Shown here: in pieces, positions 45,840 to 56,539 of the stretch
How positions within the stretch are numbered: the stretch's first letter is position 1
Layout: each line of letters opens with the position of its first letter
Assembly (NCBI GenBank): GCA_018398815.1
Contig: CM031607.1
Span: 89,292,172 to 89,356,171, forward strand
Source: Conus ventricosus
Taxonomy: Eukaryota > Mollusca > Gastropoda > Neogastropoda > Conidae
Direction of reading: 5' to 3'
Length of the DNA: 64,000 bases
The notes under the pieces: generated by a model
The model's database searches: none
Seen by the model: the letters and a program-made list of their open reading frames with translations, nothing else
Told to the model about the DNA's origin: nothing
Made by a program: the position numbers and the translations under genes

Positions 45840-46360
45840 AAAAGAGTTTTCAAAGAGACAAAGACCAAAACAGAATCAGAGTCTGCTAGGCTTATTTGGT
45901 TTTACAGGGGTTTGTACCCAAATTTTGCAGCAATCACAGTCCTCCAGTGATTTGGTCAAGGGAGGGAAACGGGAGTGGTCGGGGGTCACACGGCAAGAAG
46001 CCTGAGACAGTGCTAAACGATAGGTTCCCGTCCCCCTTGAAGCTACCGGATATGTCTAAAAAACCCTTTTTTTTGCTCAATCATCGGGGGGTGAAATATG
46101 CAGCAGGAAGTTGACGAAGTGGAAGAAGGGTACGCAACAGAAGAAGGATGTTTGGCTGTCGTGTGGGGCCCGGGAGAAATTTCACAAATACTGTAGGGAA
46201 AGAGTTCGTGATAGAGACTGATATCAACCCCTCAAATTTCCCCAGGGCCGCAGTGAAAAAAGAGGGTGCGCTTGGGCAATGGCACTCAGCCCCCAGGTAC
46301 AGTTCAGACATCCCCCGGCGACAGAAAGGAGTTTGACTATTTAAATCGTGTAGCCAGCAA
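45840..46360 (+). pseudogene. RT thumb and RNase H of the Gmr1-like host element
   Basis: RT thumb/tether pieces SLLGLFGF (about 45880-45903) and LKLPDMSKKPFFLLN (about 46036-46080) lead to RNase H with YATEEGCLAVVWG (about 46132-46168), KEFVIETDINP (about 46199-46232) and an LGQWHSAP region. RT fingers and palm are absent: about 40-80 bp separate integrase from the thumb. The result is PR-IN-(RT deleted)-RH. Confidence 0.78.
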
Positions 46361-46876
46361 ACGCAAACCCGAGGGAAAACAGTATATCCGGGTGCATAGC
46401 CTTTTGTAAAAAAATGTTGGACTACAGTAGATTTTAGGGATAGGGTTCTTCCCCTTTGGTATGGTTCATATTTTCTTGTGGGCTTTTCATGTAAATGTTT
46501 TGTTTTTGTTTGGGCGTACGTCCCCTTGTGATAATGCACGTTTTTGGGTAAGTGGGATGGAATTCCTCGTGAGGTTCCCCTGGATCTTGTCTATTAGATT
46601 GTGCTTTTCATAGATTGTGAAGAGAAGAGTGGCAAATCCCCAGGTAGGGGGGAAATTTCATAGGGGCCACAGATTTTTCAGAAAATAGTTGAAATAAGGC
46701 AAAACACACGCAATGAAAACCATTGGGGGGGAAAATTTCTAGTGATCATGCTTTTTTTTGTAAACCCGGTTGTTGTAAATTATTTTTGCAAAACCTTGCA
46801 GGTAGTGTGTTGCAGAAAATTTGGTTGTTGTTGTTTTTTTGTACCGTTTTTTGAGACAAAGCTGAGCTAGTCTTTT
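46361..46876 (+). other. 3' untranslated region of the host element
   Basis: No domain recognised between RNase H and the polypurine tract. T-rich with several G runs. Confidence 0.45.
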
Positions 46877-46889
46877 GGGAAGGGGAAAT
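46877..46889 (+). other. Polypurine tract
   Basis: GGGAAGGGGAAA immediately upstream of the 3' LTR, where a plus-strand primer tract is expected. Confidence 0.7.
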
Positions 46890-48220
46890 TGTCACGGAAA
46901 AAAAAAAAACAAAAAAAAACCCCAATTCAGGTCAGTCGCCGCCGTTCAATTTGGGCAAAGCCCCAAAAGCAAACATTGGTTTTCCCGCAGACGACTTCAT
47001 GTTTCGCGTCCCCAAATTTGGCACGACGAAGAGGCCATTTTTAGTCCGTCACGGAAACGGAACCCTCCCGAGACAGACTGATGGCTTTCCCAGTTAAATT
47101 GGTCGAGGGTTCCCGGGGCCGGTAGACTGAAAAGTAATTTGCAAAACCCCCGCCCACCGTTAACCGACGGGCCGTGAAATAGGAAGGGGGAAAGGGATTG
47201 TGTGGTGGGGGTGAAATCAAGCTAATTTTTTTAAATGACCCTTGACCCCACAAGAGCAAGGCCCGTAATGTCTTTCATGATTTTCATGTCCCAAAGGAAT
47301 TAAGGGGGGGGTAACCTCGGTACAAAGGGGGGGAAAAAAAAAATGACCAAGGGGATCACCCTTTTGACAAGTAGGGGAAAGGAAAAAAAAAGTAGGGGGG
47401 GGGGAAGGAAAGGAGAGAAAAAAGGAAGAAAAGGAGAGAGAGAGGTTTTGGGAGTAGGGGTCTGCACGAGAAAAAGCAGAGAATAGAGGGGGATGAAAAG
47501 AACCCAGTTTAAGATAGCCCATTAGAGTCGGGGGGAAAAACTAAGGGAGAAAGTGAGAGAGAGAGAGTTGTAATTGATGAAGAGAAAAAAAAAAAAAAAA
47601 GAAAAAAAAAGAACCCTGTCCATTTATAAGCAACCAAAAAGAGAGAGAGAGAGTGCAAAGCGTTAATGCAGGGAAAGGGAAAAAAGGAAACAGTCAATTC
47701 TGGTAGTCATGTTTTAATCTGAACCGGGGGTTTACCTCATACCTGCAGCACCATTTCATAGGCAAACCCCAGGGCCAAAGCCTAACCTACCATGCCAGCG
47801 GGCTAACCGACCAGTGCCAGCGTTCAAAACCCGACCGTGCCGGGGCCCCCAACCCACCATCCACAGTGTGTGGACTGTGTTTTGAAAGGCGTGAAAAAAA
47901 AAAAAAAGAAGAAAAAGGAAAGAAGTGATTCGTAAAATTTAAGATCACCGGCCCGGGAAAGAAAAATCATTTATCCCCCGGGTTTGTTATGATAAAAAAA
48001 AAAATGGTTTTGTGAAGTTCAAGGAAAGAGAGAATGTTTTATTTGTTTGACTCCATGCGCATTGATGTTTCTTTCCATGATTATGTGTAGTAAAGTTATA
48101 GACTTTACTATTGGTTTGATTTGACGAATGCATGATATATGAATGAGATTGTAAGCAAGCTGTGAGTGTGTTTGGGCTGTAACGCTAGTCCTTCCTCCAC
48201 TGACATACCCGAGGTTGACA
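46890..48220 (+). repeat. 3' LTR of the Gmr1-like host element
   Basis: Counterpart of 16148-17598, 1331 bp, TGTCACGG to GGTTGACA. The left 1.1 kb is full of run-length errors, while the last about 220 bp (from about 48000) is clean and matches the 5' LTR closely. Confidence 0.85.
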
Positions 48221-48236
48221 CACACACACACACACA
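48221..48236. repeat. (CA)n flank of the composite element
   Basis: Remaining right part of the CA microsatellite that the LTR element entered. Confidence 0.85.
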
Positions 48237-48470
48237 GCATTCAAGTCTTGTATCAATGGAACCATATTGACACCAATGAACAGTTCGACAGTAGAAAATG
48301 CTGTGATATATAAATTGAACTTAGTCTGTATTTTCAAAGGAATTTATCAAGTCAGAATGACTGCCACGATGTATGGAGCGATGCAAAAATTACAAAACTC
48401 TCTAGGAAGTACATACTGTATACCTGCTCATAAATTCCAGTTATACTACGACAAATGCAGCTGAGTGTCA
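48237..48470. other. Unannotated spacer
   Basis: A 65-codon plus-strand frame (48267-48464) shows no domain. No other feature recognised. Confidence 0.35.
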
Positions 48471-48502
<32 letters not shown>

Positions 48503-48503
48503 A

Positions 48504-48545
<42 letters not shown>

Positions 48546-48624
48546 TCTACGTGTATAGCTCTCTCGATATCTCATTTCTTTCTCTCTGTACCTGTCTCTC
48601 ACTTTTTTTTCTCGCTCTATTGAG

Positions 48625-48655
<31 letters not shown>

Positions 48656-48669
48656 ACACACACATATAT

Positions 48670-48740
<71 letters not shown>

Positions 48741-48781
48741 TATATATATATATATATATAATATATATATATATAATATAT
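48471..48781. repeat. Compound (TATC)n, (TA)n, (GA)n microsatellites
   Basis: TATC arrays at about 48473-48545 and 48626-48655, TA at 48662-48702, GA at 48703-48740, and TA at 48741-48781. Confidence 0.95.
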
Positions 48782-48944
48782 ACCAGTTTAAAATAGGATT
48801 TTAAAATGGGAAAAATTAAGACCTACAAAATTGTTTCAAGCTAAAATGCTCTCCTCAGGTATACCCTGAGGAGAGCATTTTAGCTTGAAACAATTTTGTA
48901 GGTGTTAATTTTTCCATTTTTAAAATCCTATTTTAAACTGGTAT
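48780..48944. repeat. Near-perfect palindrome with about 80-bp arms
   Basis: Left arm starting ACCAGTTTAAAATAGGATTT (48782) is the inverse complement of the right arm ending AAATCCTATTTTAAACTGGT (48942). They meet at a GGTATACC centre (48859-48865). The arms differ by about five bases or indels. TA repeats lie on the left. Confidence 0.92.
48861..48905 (+). ncRNA. Hammerhead ribozyme motif, type I
   Basis: All core elements are present in order. Stem I 5' strand ATACC (48861-48865); CTGAGGA box (48866-48872); stem II GAGC/GCTT (48873-48876 with 48883-48886) with loop ATTTTA; GAA box (48887-48889); short stem III ACA/TGT (48890-48892 with 48897-48899) with loop ATTT; H17 = A at 48900 after T16.1, giving a permitted GUA cleavage triplet; and stem I 3' strand GGTGT (48901-48905), which pairs with ATACC using one G-U. 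Such short-stem-III type I ribozymes are known in Penelope-like elements, retrozymes and satellites of animals. Activity is untested. Confidence 0.65.
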
Positions 48945-49198
48945 GTCGCCCCCTACTTGGTTGAGCACTTTTAACATTCTGGGTGGCTTTTTTAACTCTA
49001 ATTATATATATATATAGGCAGTTAGTGAAGGGCTTCTCATATTCATAATATATCCCCCATTTTCTCATCTTCAATTTGTTTTTAATTTTGTCTATTTATT
49101 TATTTTTTAAAGTTGAAATCTTTGCAGAGTCACTACTAAAACGACTGAGGAATTGTTAGCCCACACTTGTTTACCCCTACTACTTAATTGTTCAGCAT

Positions 49199-49272
<74 letters not shown>

Positions 49273-49352
49273 CTCTGCTAAGTCATTAATGTAGTGACAA
49301 GGGAATGTTTAGCCTGTGCTTGTTTTCCCCCACAACTATATATATATATAGA

Positions 49353-49390
<38 letters not shown>

Positions 49391-49617
49391 TTATAATATA
49401 TAATATATAATATATAATATATATATATATATAGTTGTACGTGTCACACGTTCACTGTGAAAAACAAATAAACAAAATAATGGGTGAAAAACAGAGTGCC
49501 GGGTATTTGACTTACATGGTGCGTGAAACAAATGAAATGTAGGGCCATTGTGTAGACAATAATGGATTGTACTGCGCTTAGACTTTGGTATCTAACAGAG
49601 GACAGGTCCTTTATGTC
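48945..49617. other. AT-rich region with TA arrays and a divergent duplication
   Basis: TA arrays at about 49200-49269 and 49335-49432. Flanking them, about 60 bp at 49118-49182 and 49271-49334 are related (GTTAGCCCACACTTGTTTAC versus GTTTAGCCTGTGCTTGTTTT). No gene. Confidence 0.6.
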
Positions 49618-49757
49618 ACTGGTAGTAGAAGTAGTATAGTATAGTAGTAGTAAGTAGTAGTAGATGAGTAGTAGTAGTAAGTAGTAGTAGTAGTGGTGGT
49701 GGTGGTGGTAATAGTGGTAGTAGAAGTAGTAGTAGTGGCAGTAGTAGTAGCAATGTC
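49618..49757. repeat. (AGT)n trinucleotide tract
   Basis: AGT/GGT trinucleotides with interruptions. Open frames here are repeat artefacts. Confidence 0.9.
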
Positions 49758-50279
49758 AAAGGCTAAGGGAGTAAACCCTGAAAGAAGATTCGGATTGGAG
49801 TCACTAAAGACGGTTGGTCAACACATCGTAACATCTTCCGTCAACTCTTGCAGCTGCGCTGACACCATACTTTACTGGCTTGTCCTTTCCATTGGATCCT
49901 GTTAGCAAAGTCGAGGGTGGGATTCTGGCGATTGGGCACCCAAGAATCCCCACACGATTCGCCCAGAGCTGCCCCCTGGCGAGGTCACTCAAGTGCCGCT
50001 ATCCCAGCGACAGAAATAACAGGAGACAATAGTTACGAATTATAAGCCTAGGGCGTATTGGCGCAAGCTCGGGCGCTACGGGTTGTGTCCGACGGTAGGA
50101 GGGATCATCGCGTTCCACTAGTCAGCTACCGCTTGCCTCAAGCTGGGCAGCGCCCACCCAATTAGGTGCTGACCCGCCACAGTCTGCCTGCTTCAATGGG
50201 TGCTTGGAGCTCAGGGAGAACACCGAAGAGCAGACTGTAAATCCTACACAAGGCAATACAAGGAAAAAAAAATCAAACT
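49758..50279 (+). other. Possible 5' untranslated part of the next LINE
   Basis: Ordinary-composition sequence with no ORF, leading directly into LINE endonuclease sequence. The element boundary cannot be fixed. Confidence 0.35.
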
Positions 50280-51884
50280 ACCAGCCTAGCGGCTGACAAC
50301 CTGGAACATCAGAACGAATTCAATATCGACACTGCCGCGCTACAAGAGACAAGACTCCCCTCCAATGGCAGCCTCAGAGAGAACTACACGTTCTTTTGGC
50401 AAGGACTAGAGCCAGAGGAGCCCCAACTGTATGGCGTCGGATTCGCAGTGCGAAACTCTCTCCTATCCTCAGTTGAACCACCTTCCAAAAGGACTGTACG
50501 AATCATATCTCTCCAGCTCACGACCTCTTTGGACCAACAAACATCCTCACGTCTTTGCGCGCCCCCACACTGTGCTCTACAGCCGAGGCTAAGGATGAGT
50601 TCTATGAAAAGCGTGGCAGCCAAGATCAGACAGGTACCAGCAAAAGAATAGCTCTTCTTGCACGTGGACTTAAACGCCCTGATTGGTGCAGGCCACAGCT
50701 CCAGGCCCCGCTGCATCGGCCGCTTTGGCATTAGCAAACTCAATGAGAATGGACAGTGGCTACTTGAGCTTTGCTCCTTCCATGACCTCTGTATCATGAA
50801 CACCATTCCCGCCAACCACACCACTGAATGTCCTGGAGGCATCATCTGACTTCGTGATTACCTGAAGACCCTTGCTCAACCATGTGCTTATCACCCACAA
50901 CTACCATGGTGCTGACTGCGACACCGACCACTCCCCGGTGAGGTGCATCTTCAGCCCTAGCGATTCCACTGCTCCAAGTAGAAGGGACGTCCTCGAATCA
51001 ACGCAGCCAAGACGTCAGTAACCGAACTGCGCGAATGCTTCACCAGAGCAGGAATCGTTGATGTACAGCCTGCCATTGCTGCTAAACAAGCCTCACTACT
51101 CAATCGCAAGATGCTAGCCGCACTCCGTAAAGCTGGCAACAACACCAAGCGGACTGCCTGTAAATGCGCCAAGGAGTACAAGAACTCAGTCAGCCACACA
51201 GTCATTGAGAACACTACCGTCCTGCCTGCCATAGAGCAACTCGACACCCACCCACCATTGAGGAATCCAGCAAGGCCATCGACTTGCGAGCCTGTGCATA
51301 AGGCTCCGGGTAGCCCCGGCTTTCCGCCGGGAATCATCGAAGCCCCCAAGAAGAGTTCGCTCCTTGGGTCGCCTCTCTAAAAATTTTTGCTCCCGGGGTG
51401 GGGGGAAAGAAAACCGTACCCCGGGGACTGCGCGATGCAAAACACACCACGCAAAAAAAGAACAAAGGGGACGGCAGGACGGGCAATAAATATCAGGGAT
51501 TTATCCCTCCTCGCTTTTTTGGCAAAATTTTTGCCTGTTTTTGCCCTCAACGGGCTGCAGTTTACAAGCCGAACGATGTACCCATGGGAAAATTAGGGGG
51601 GGGTTTTCAGACTGCGAGGCGCGATGGGAACATGAAAATTCTTTTGGGGCACTACAAGAAAAGTGCGGGGGGAGCAGGAACCCCTTTTTCCCTTTCCCTA
51701 CTCGCCTAAACCAAAGGGCTTTTTGGGAACTTGGTCATTTGGGGGTTTGGGGTCTCTCACCTTTTACACAAGATGGGATTTAAAACCCTCCAAATTTCCT
51801 GAAGATAAACCCACTTTCCCTCCAGGGAAAAAACATGAATAAACCCCCACACAAAACACTCACCCCACACAAACAAAAACCACA

Positions 51885-51915
<31 letters not shown>

Positions 51916-52885
51916 CTTTTGGACCCCTTTTCCCAGTTTTGTAAAAAAGGATGTGTGCCGTCCCCGACACATTTCGGCATCTTCTCCCTACTGCTGTGCT
52001 ACACCAAAACGACGTCTGGGGGAGGGCCCATTTTCCTCCGCAAAAGGAACAAACAGAAGCCTCACTAACCCGAAAACCCTCCGAGCAAAGACGAAGGTTT
52101 TTTTAAAAAACTTCATCAAAAAATTGGGGGGCTCTTTCGCAGATACGCCCCCCGGCTCCCCTTTGCTTCGCTGTTTTCCCCTTGCCCCGGGGTTTTGGCC
52201 CACAAATCACCAAAAAAAACAAAACATCAGGGGCCAAGATACTGCAACACTCTCCCCCCCAAATCGGCGATCACCCCCTCAAAGTGGTCAAACAATTTTA
52301 CTTTCCGGGCCCCATCTCCAGCAACCCTCTCTAGAGGGCCAGCTGAAATGGGGTCGGCAAGGCAGAAAACAGCGAGGGCCCGTCTAGCAAAGGGGAGTGG
52401 GGGAACAACACCTTTTCCTAACATCAAAAAACCAAGAGGAAAGTGTCCCAAAGCCTCCCTGTGAGCACTTTTCTTTTGGGAAAGAAAAGCTTGGACTCTG
52501 TACACCGACAAGAACGCGACAAACCCACCTTCCACCTGCGCTCCCTAAGAAAAGTCCTGGGCATCATTTGGGCGGGGACCGCATCACCAAAAAGGGGACG
52601 TCCCCATTCCAGACGGGTATCCCTAGAAATGTTGGGCCATGCTGACACAGGGCCCGGTCTTGGGTAGCTTGGCCACATACCGAATGGCCCCACGGTCGCA
52701 CCCCCAAAGGGGGCCCATGCTTTTTTGAACAGCTGGCTACAGGCACTAGACCCAACAGGACGGCCCGCCCTACGCTAAAAGGGATGTAAAAAAGGGGGGC
52801 AGGCGGCAGCCTCCCCCTGTAGACGGGGAGACGACCCTTCACCGGGTCAGCGGGCCCTTTCCCATCAAAGCTGGCTAAAACCCCA
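50280..52885 (+). pseudogene. LINE with APE-type endonuclease and RT, frameshifted
   Basis: Plus-strand pieces give endonuclease first: TWNIRT-like start (about 50300), catalytic ALQETRL (about 50338-50358), GRFGISKLNENGQWLLELC (about 50720-50776) and DCDTDHS (about 50917, the SDH-type site). A linker follows with LRKAGNNTKRTACKCAKEY. RT begins near 51300 with a MRDA-like LRDAKHTTQKKNKGDG (about 51428) and YQGF-type segments, then thumb pieces (about 52010-52370), and a C-terminal LRSLRKVLGIIW (about 52540-52575) and GRPALR segment. The RT catalytic box is not legible. Quality drops sharply at about 51350. The 3' end abuts the next LTR. Clade not assigned. Confidence 0.8.
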
Positions 52886-52899
52886 AGGCAGAGCAGAGT

Positions 52900-55800
52900 T
52901 TTACTGTATAAGACATAGACAGGGATTTTTGTATTAATATACCCCCGGGGTTATAACCCCCCCTTTCCCCCCCTTTTTTACTGAGAGTATAACCCAAAAC
53001 AACACACACAAACAAAAATTTCGGTGCACAACAGAAGGTTTATTTCCTTTAAACACCGAAAACTCCCCACCCGCAGAAGGGCAGATGAAACCCCAAAGAC
53101 CTCTTTCATCCAACACCCACAGGAAAAGGAAAAAAAACCCCCAAAACCTTAAACCCAAAATATTAACAACAATACCCAAACCATAAACGCGTGGCCCCTT
53201 TGCAAAACCAGTGCACCCCTGTACTCCCACATCTACTTTTTAACAAACCCTTCCCTCAGGAGGCACAGCACCCCTCAGCCCATAAAGGGCCCAAATCCAA
53301 AGGGAAAAGGGTTTTGAAATCAATCACCTGGTAATCCCGGGCGGGAAATATAAAGCAAGGTTATACCTCAAAAAAAACCCGGATCCCCCCGCAAATTTTT
53401 TTCTTTCTCCCAAAATATCCCTTTTTACTAATTTTTATATGCCGGTGCCCAAACCCCCCTGGCCCACCCAAATTTAAACCCCCAAAAAATTTTAAAACAC
53501 AATTGTTTAAGCAGCCCGCCCCAATTTGCACTTCAAACTTCGTTCGAAGCCCCGGGGCGGGTGTTTAAACATATGCAAGAAGAAAAAAAACAAACTCCTT
53601 TCAAAAAAAAAAAAAAAAAAACACGCACCCCAACAAAAAAAAAAACATGGGCGACCGGGCGCCCCCCCACTTTTTTAGTAGACGTGGGTCGTTTTACGAC
53701 GCCCCTTAAACAAGGCACATGCCCAAAGAAAAACCCTTTAAAGAAACCCGTTTTAATAAGTAGGGGGATCTGACGGGTCGAAGGGCCCCGGGTCCCCCTA
53801 CCCCCGGGGCACCAAAAACCAAAATTCGGGGGTGGGCCCGCAGATGGTACACTGCGGCGAGCCCTCAAGACGCTTGCCCACCCCGAAACACATTAAAGTG
53901 GGAGGAACGCCACACCCTGGGGGACTGTGGAGGAAAAGACGACGCCCCGCCCGGAACGCACCCGCCGGCCCCCGGGGCCCCCCCCCTTTTTCCCCACCCC
54001 GGCAGAGGAGTGGGCAGGGAGGGGACATTGGAAGGGGGTTTTTGACAACTCCCACCCCGAGAGGCTAAAACCCTCAGGGTTTTGCTGTGAGGGGAGGTAC
54101 ATGCCGGAACCTGGGGGAAAAAAGGAAATGTCTTACAAACACAGCAGAATACATTTAAAAATTTATTTTTCCCTTCACTAAAGTAAAGGGTTTTCTGAGT
54201 GTTCTCTTGTAAACCCCCCAAAGTGCACAGCTGAGGGGAAATTTTTTAAAAACTTTTGACCTATACAACCACCCACCTTGTCACCCAAAATTCTTCCCGA
54301 AATTTTTCCATTACCCCTTTTTAAACCCAAAATTTCATTGACTTTCCACTTCCTTTAACAGCCAAAAATCATAATTAAACCTTTCCCTTTCTTTAAAAAG
54401 TGTTTACACTTCGGGAAATTAAAAATACCCCAAACTTCTTTCCCCCAAATCAAAAGTCCCCAAAAGGACAATGATTCAATAAGTTTATAAATCAAATTCA
54501 CCCAACGAAAAAATCCTCAGTTAGGCCCCCCGCACCGGTCACAATTCGGGGATCGAGAAACTTGAAAACAGCTTAAGGGGAAATCAAAAAATTTCCCAAC
54601 CCAAAAAAAAAATTTAATAGAATGAACCCCCGGGTATCCTAATTTCCTAGCAAGCACAATCACAACCTAAAAATTTGTCCCCAAAGAAAAAATCAAGCTT
54701 TAGGACAACACCAATTACTAAGCCGAAAAGGGGTTTTTCCGAGGCTGCTTTTAACTTTGTCTATGAAATCACAACCCAGGGGAAAAAACACCCTTTGAAA
54801 CGGCGGCCACCGTCGCCCTTTAAAACCACCATATACTTTAATATACATCAAATGCAGGTTTCTGAGGCACAATTCCTAAATATCTTGGGACCCCCTTTTA
54901 TTTTATCATCTGCTTTTTCTTTTTTTTTTCTAATGTAAAAACCTATCCCAAGAAACCCCAAAACCCCTTAAATTCCACCTGCAAACCTTTAAAACAAAAA
55001 TTTTGAAAAAAAAAAACAACTCTTTTTTTAAATTTTTAACTTTTCCCTAATTTTCCTTTCCGCCCACCCAAACCCCCGGTTTTTTTCCAAGCGCAGACGC
55101 CCAAAAGTGAACTTCCAAAAAGGGCCGGGTTACCCCGGGGGAAACCACCACCCGTCACCTATCGATAAACCTCCACACCCCCCGACACATCACAAGCAGC
55201 CCTCCCCTCCGTACCTGGCCCCGCACCGTGACATTTCCCTTTTTTAATATTAAAAGTTCCCTTCCCCCGGGATACCAACAACCCCCCGAAAATAACCAAT
55301 CTTTTTTAAACCTTGAAACCAATATTTCTGTACCCCAACGACCACAACCAAAAACCAAACTTTTATTATTTTCCAAAAGCACTTCACAACCGTTTGTAAC
55401 ACACCCACCTATCTCATCAGTGTAAAACCAAGACCCACTTTTTTAAATTCCCCCATATGTAGGGTTTTTTTTCCCGCCCTTAAAGGGTTAAATTTATATC
55501 TTTTTTTTCTCTTAAAACTTCCGCCCTTTTAAAATTTCCCCTCCTCTTAGTAAAAATTCACATAGAAAGAATTTTTGCGAAAAAAAATTAAAAATTAAAA
55601 AGGGAAAATTTCCTTTCCGGGGGGAAAATGAAATAAAAAAGTTGATAACCCATAATCCCTGCAAAAAACCCAACTCCCACGGCCCCCCAAAAATTTCCCG
55701 CTTTTTTAATACGTCCCCTTTGGGACAACAACAGGAACGACACACAAGGGACGACCCCCTCAGTCCCCCGGGGACACGGGCCAGACACCAACGCCCGGGT

Positions 55801-56285
55801 ACGGGCAAAACCCGCCCCCTGAACACCGAAACAACGACATCTTAAAACCTGGTACCCAAAAACCTTAAAAAGCGGTCGAGGGCATCCCCGAGCCCCCGCC
55901 CCAACGGCAGAACAAAAAATGAGCACGGGGGCCAAACCCAAACCCTTTCGGGGAAATAACGCCCCCAATTTCGTATGATTAAAGACCACACGACACTTCC
56001 GGTTCACCTCGGGAAACTCACAAACAGAAACTCAAATTCAGGGAAATTCCCCATACACATGAAAAACCCCCCTTTCACGAGCTTATTTTAAACACACAAA
56101 ACCTTTCACTATTCCCGACGGGGTTTGAAAACTTCCCCCCCTCCCCCCCCCAAATTTAAACGGGTAAGCAAATTCCCGGCGGGTTCACGCACTTCACGGT
56201 CACCCCACCCGGGAAAAAATTGGAAAAGGCCCCACACTCCAAAAATTTCACTAAAGCAAACCCTTTGGCAGTTCGTGCGTGAAAT
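52900..56285 (-). repeat. 3' LTR of copy 2
   Basis: Matches both LTRs of copy 1 along its length (for example TTTCGGTGCACAACAGAAGG near 53021, GGTACACTGCGGCGAGCCCT-like block near 53845, and CAGTTCGTGCGTGAA at its end). The exact left end is blurred: the TGTCAC start is not legible. Confidence 0.8.
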
Positions 56286-56539
56286 TTCCCCTTTCCCCCC
56301 AAAAATTTAAAAAAGTATCCCCTTTAAAAATAAAAACCTAAAGGAACGAAACGAACAAGGCCCCTTAGTGTTACAGCATTTAAAAAAATAAAAAAACCCT
56401 CTTTTCCTCAAACTTTTTTAAAAGATTTGGGCACAAAAAACCCTTACCCCTACGCTAAAAAAAACCTGGCAACCACTTTTCTCCCCCCCCGGGGAATTGC
56501 CCCCACACAAAGGAAGGGGTTGTGTAAAAACCCGCCCAT

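Larger units (their letters stand above)
16148..48220 (+). mobile_element. Nested composite: Gmr1-like Ty3/Gypsy element holding two other elements
   Basis: A single LTR retrotransposon in plus orientation, bounded by TGTCACGG...GTTGACA LTRs (16148-17598 and 46890-48220) and flanked by CACAC on both sides. Its internal order is PBS, leader, gag, protease, integrase, RT thumb, RNase H, polypurine tract. Two insertions split it: a minus-strand long-LTR element (17715-28617) in the leader and a Polinton (30301-44403) inside protease. Subtracting both leaves about 7.1 kb, a normal size for a Gypsy element that has lost part of RT. Joining the two LTRs as one element is inference, from matched ends, the adjoining PBS and PPT, and gag/pol parts that resume across each insertion. 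Confidence 0.8.

Noticed and set aside
53533..54221. Overlapping Pro/Gly/Arg-rich open frames in the copy 2 LTR
   Set aside because: The equivalent sequence in copy 1 LTRs has no conserved frame. They result from stretched C and G runs.
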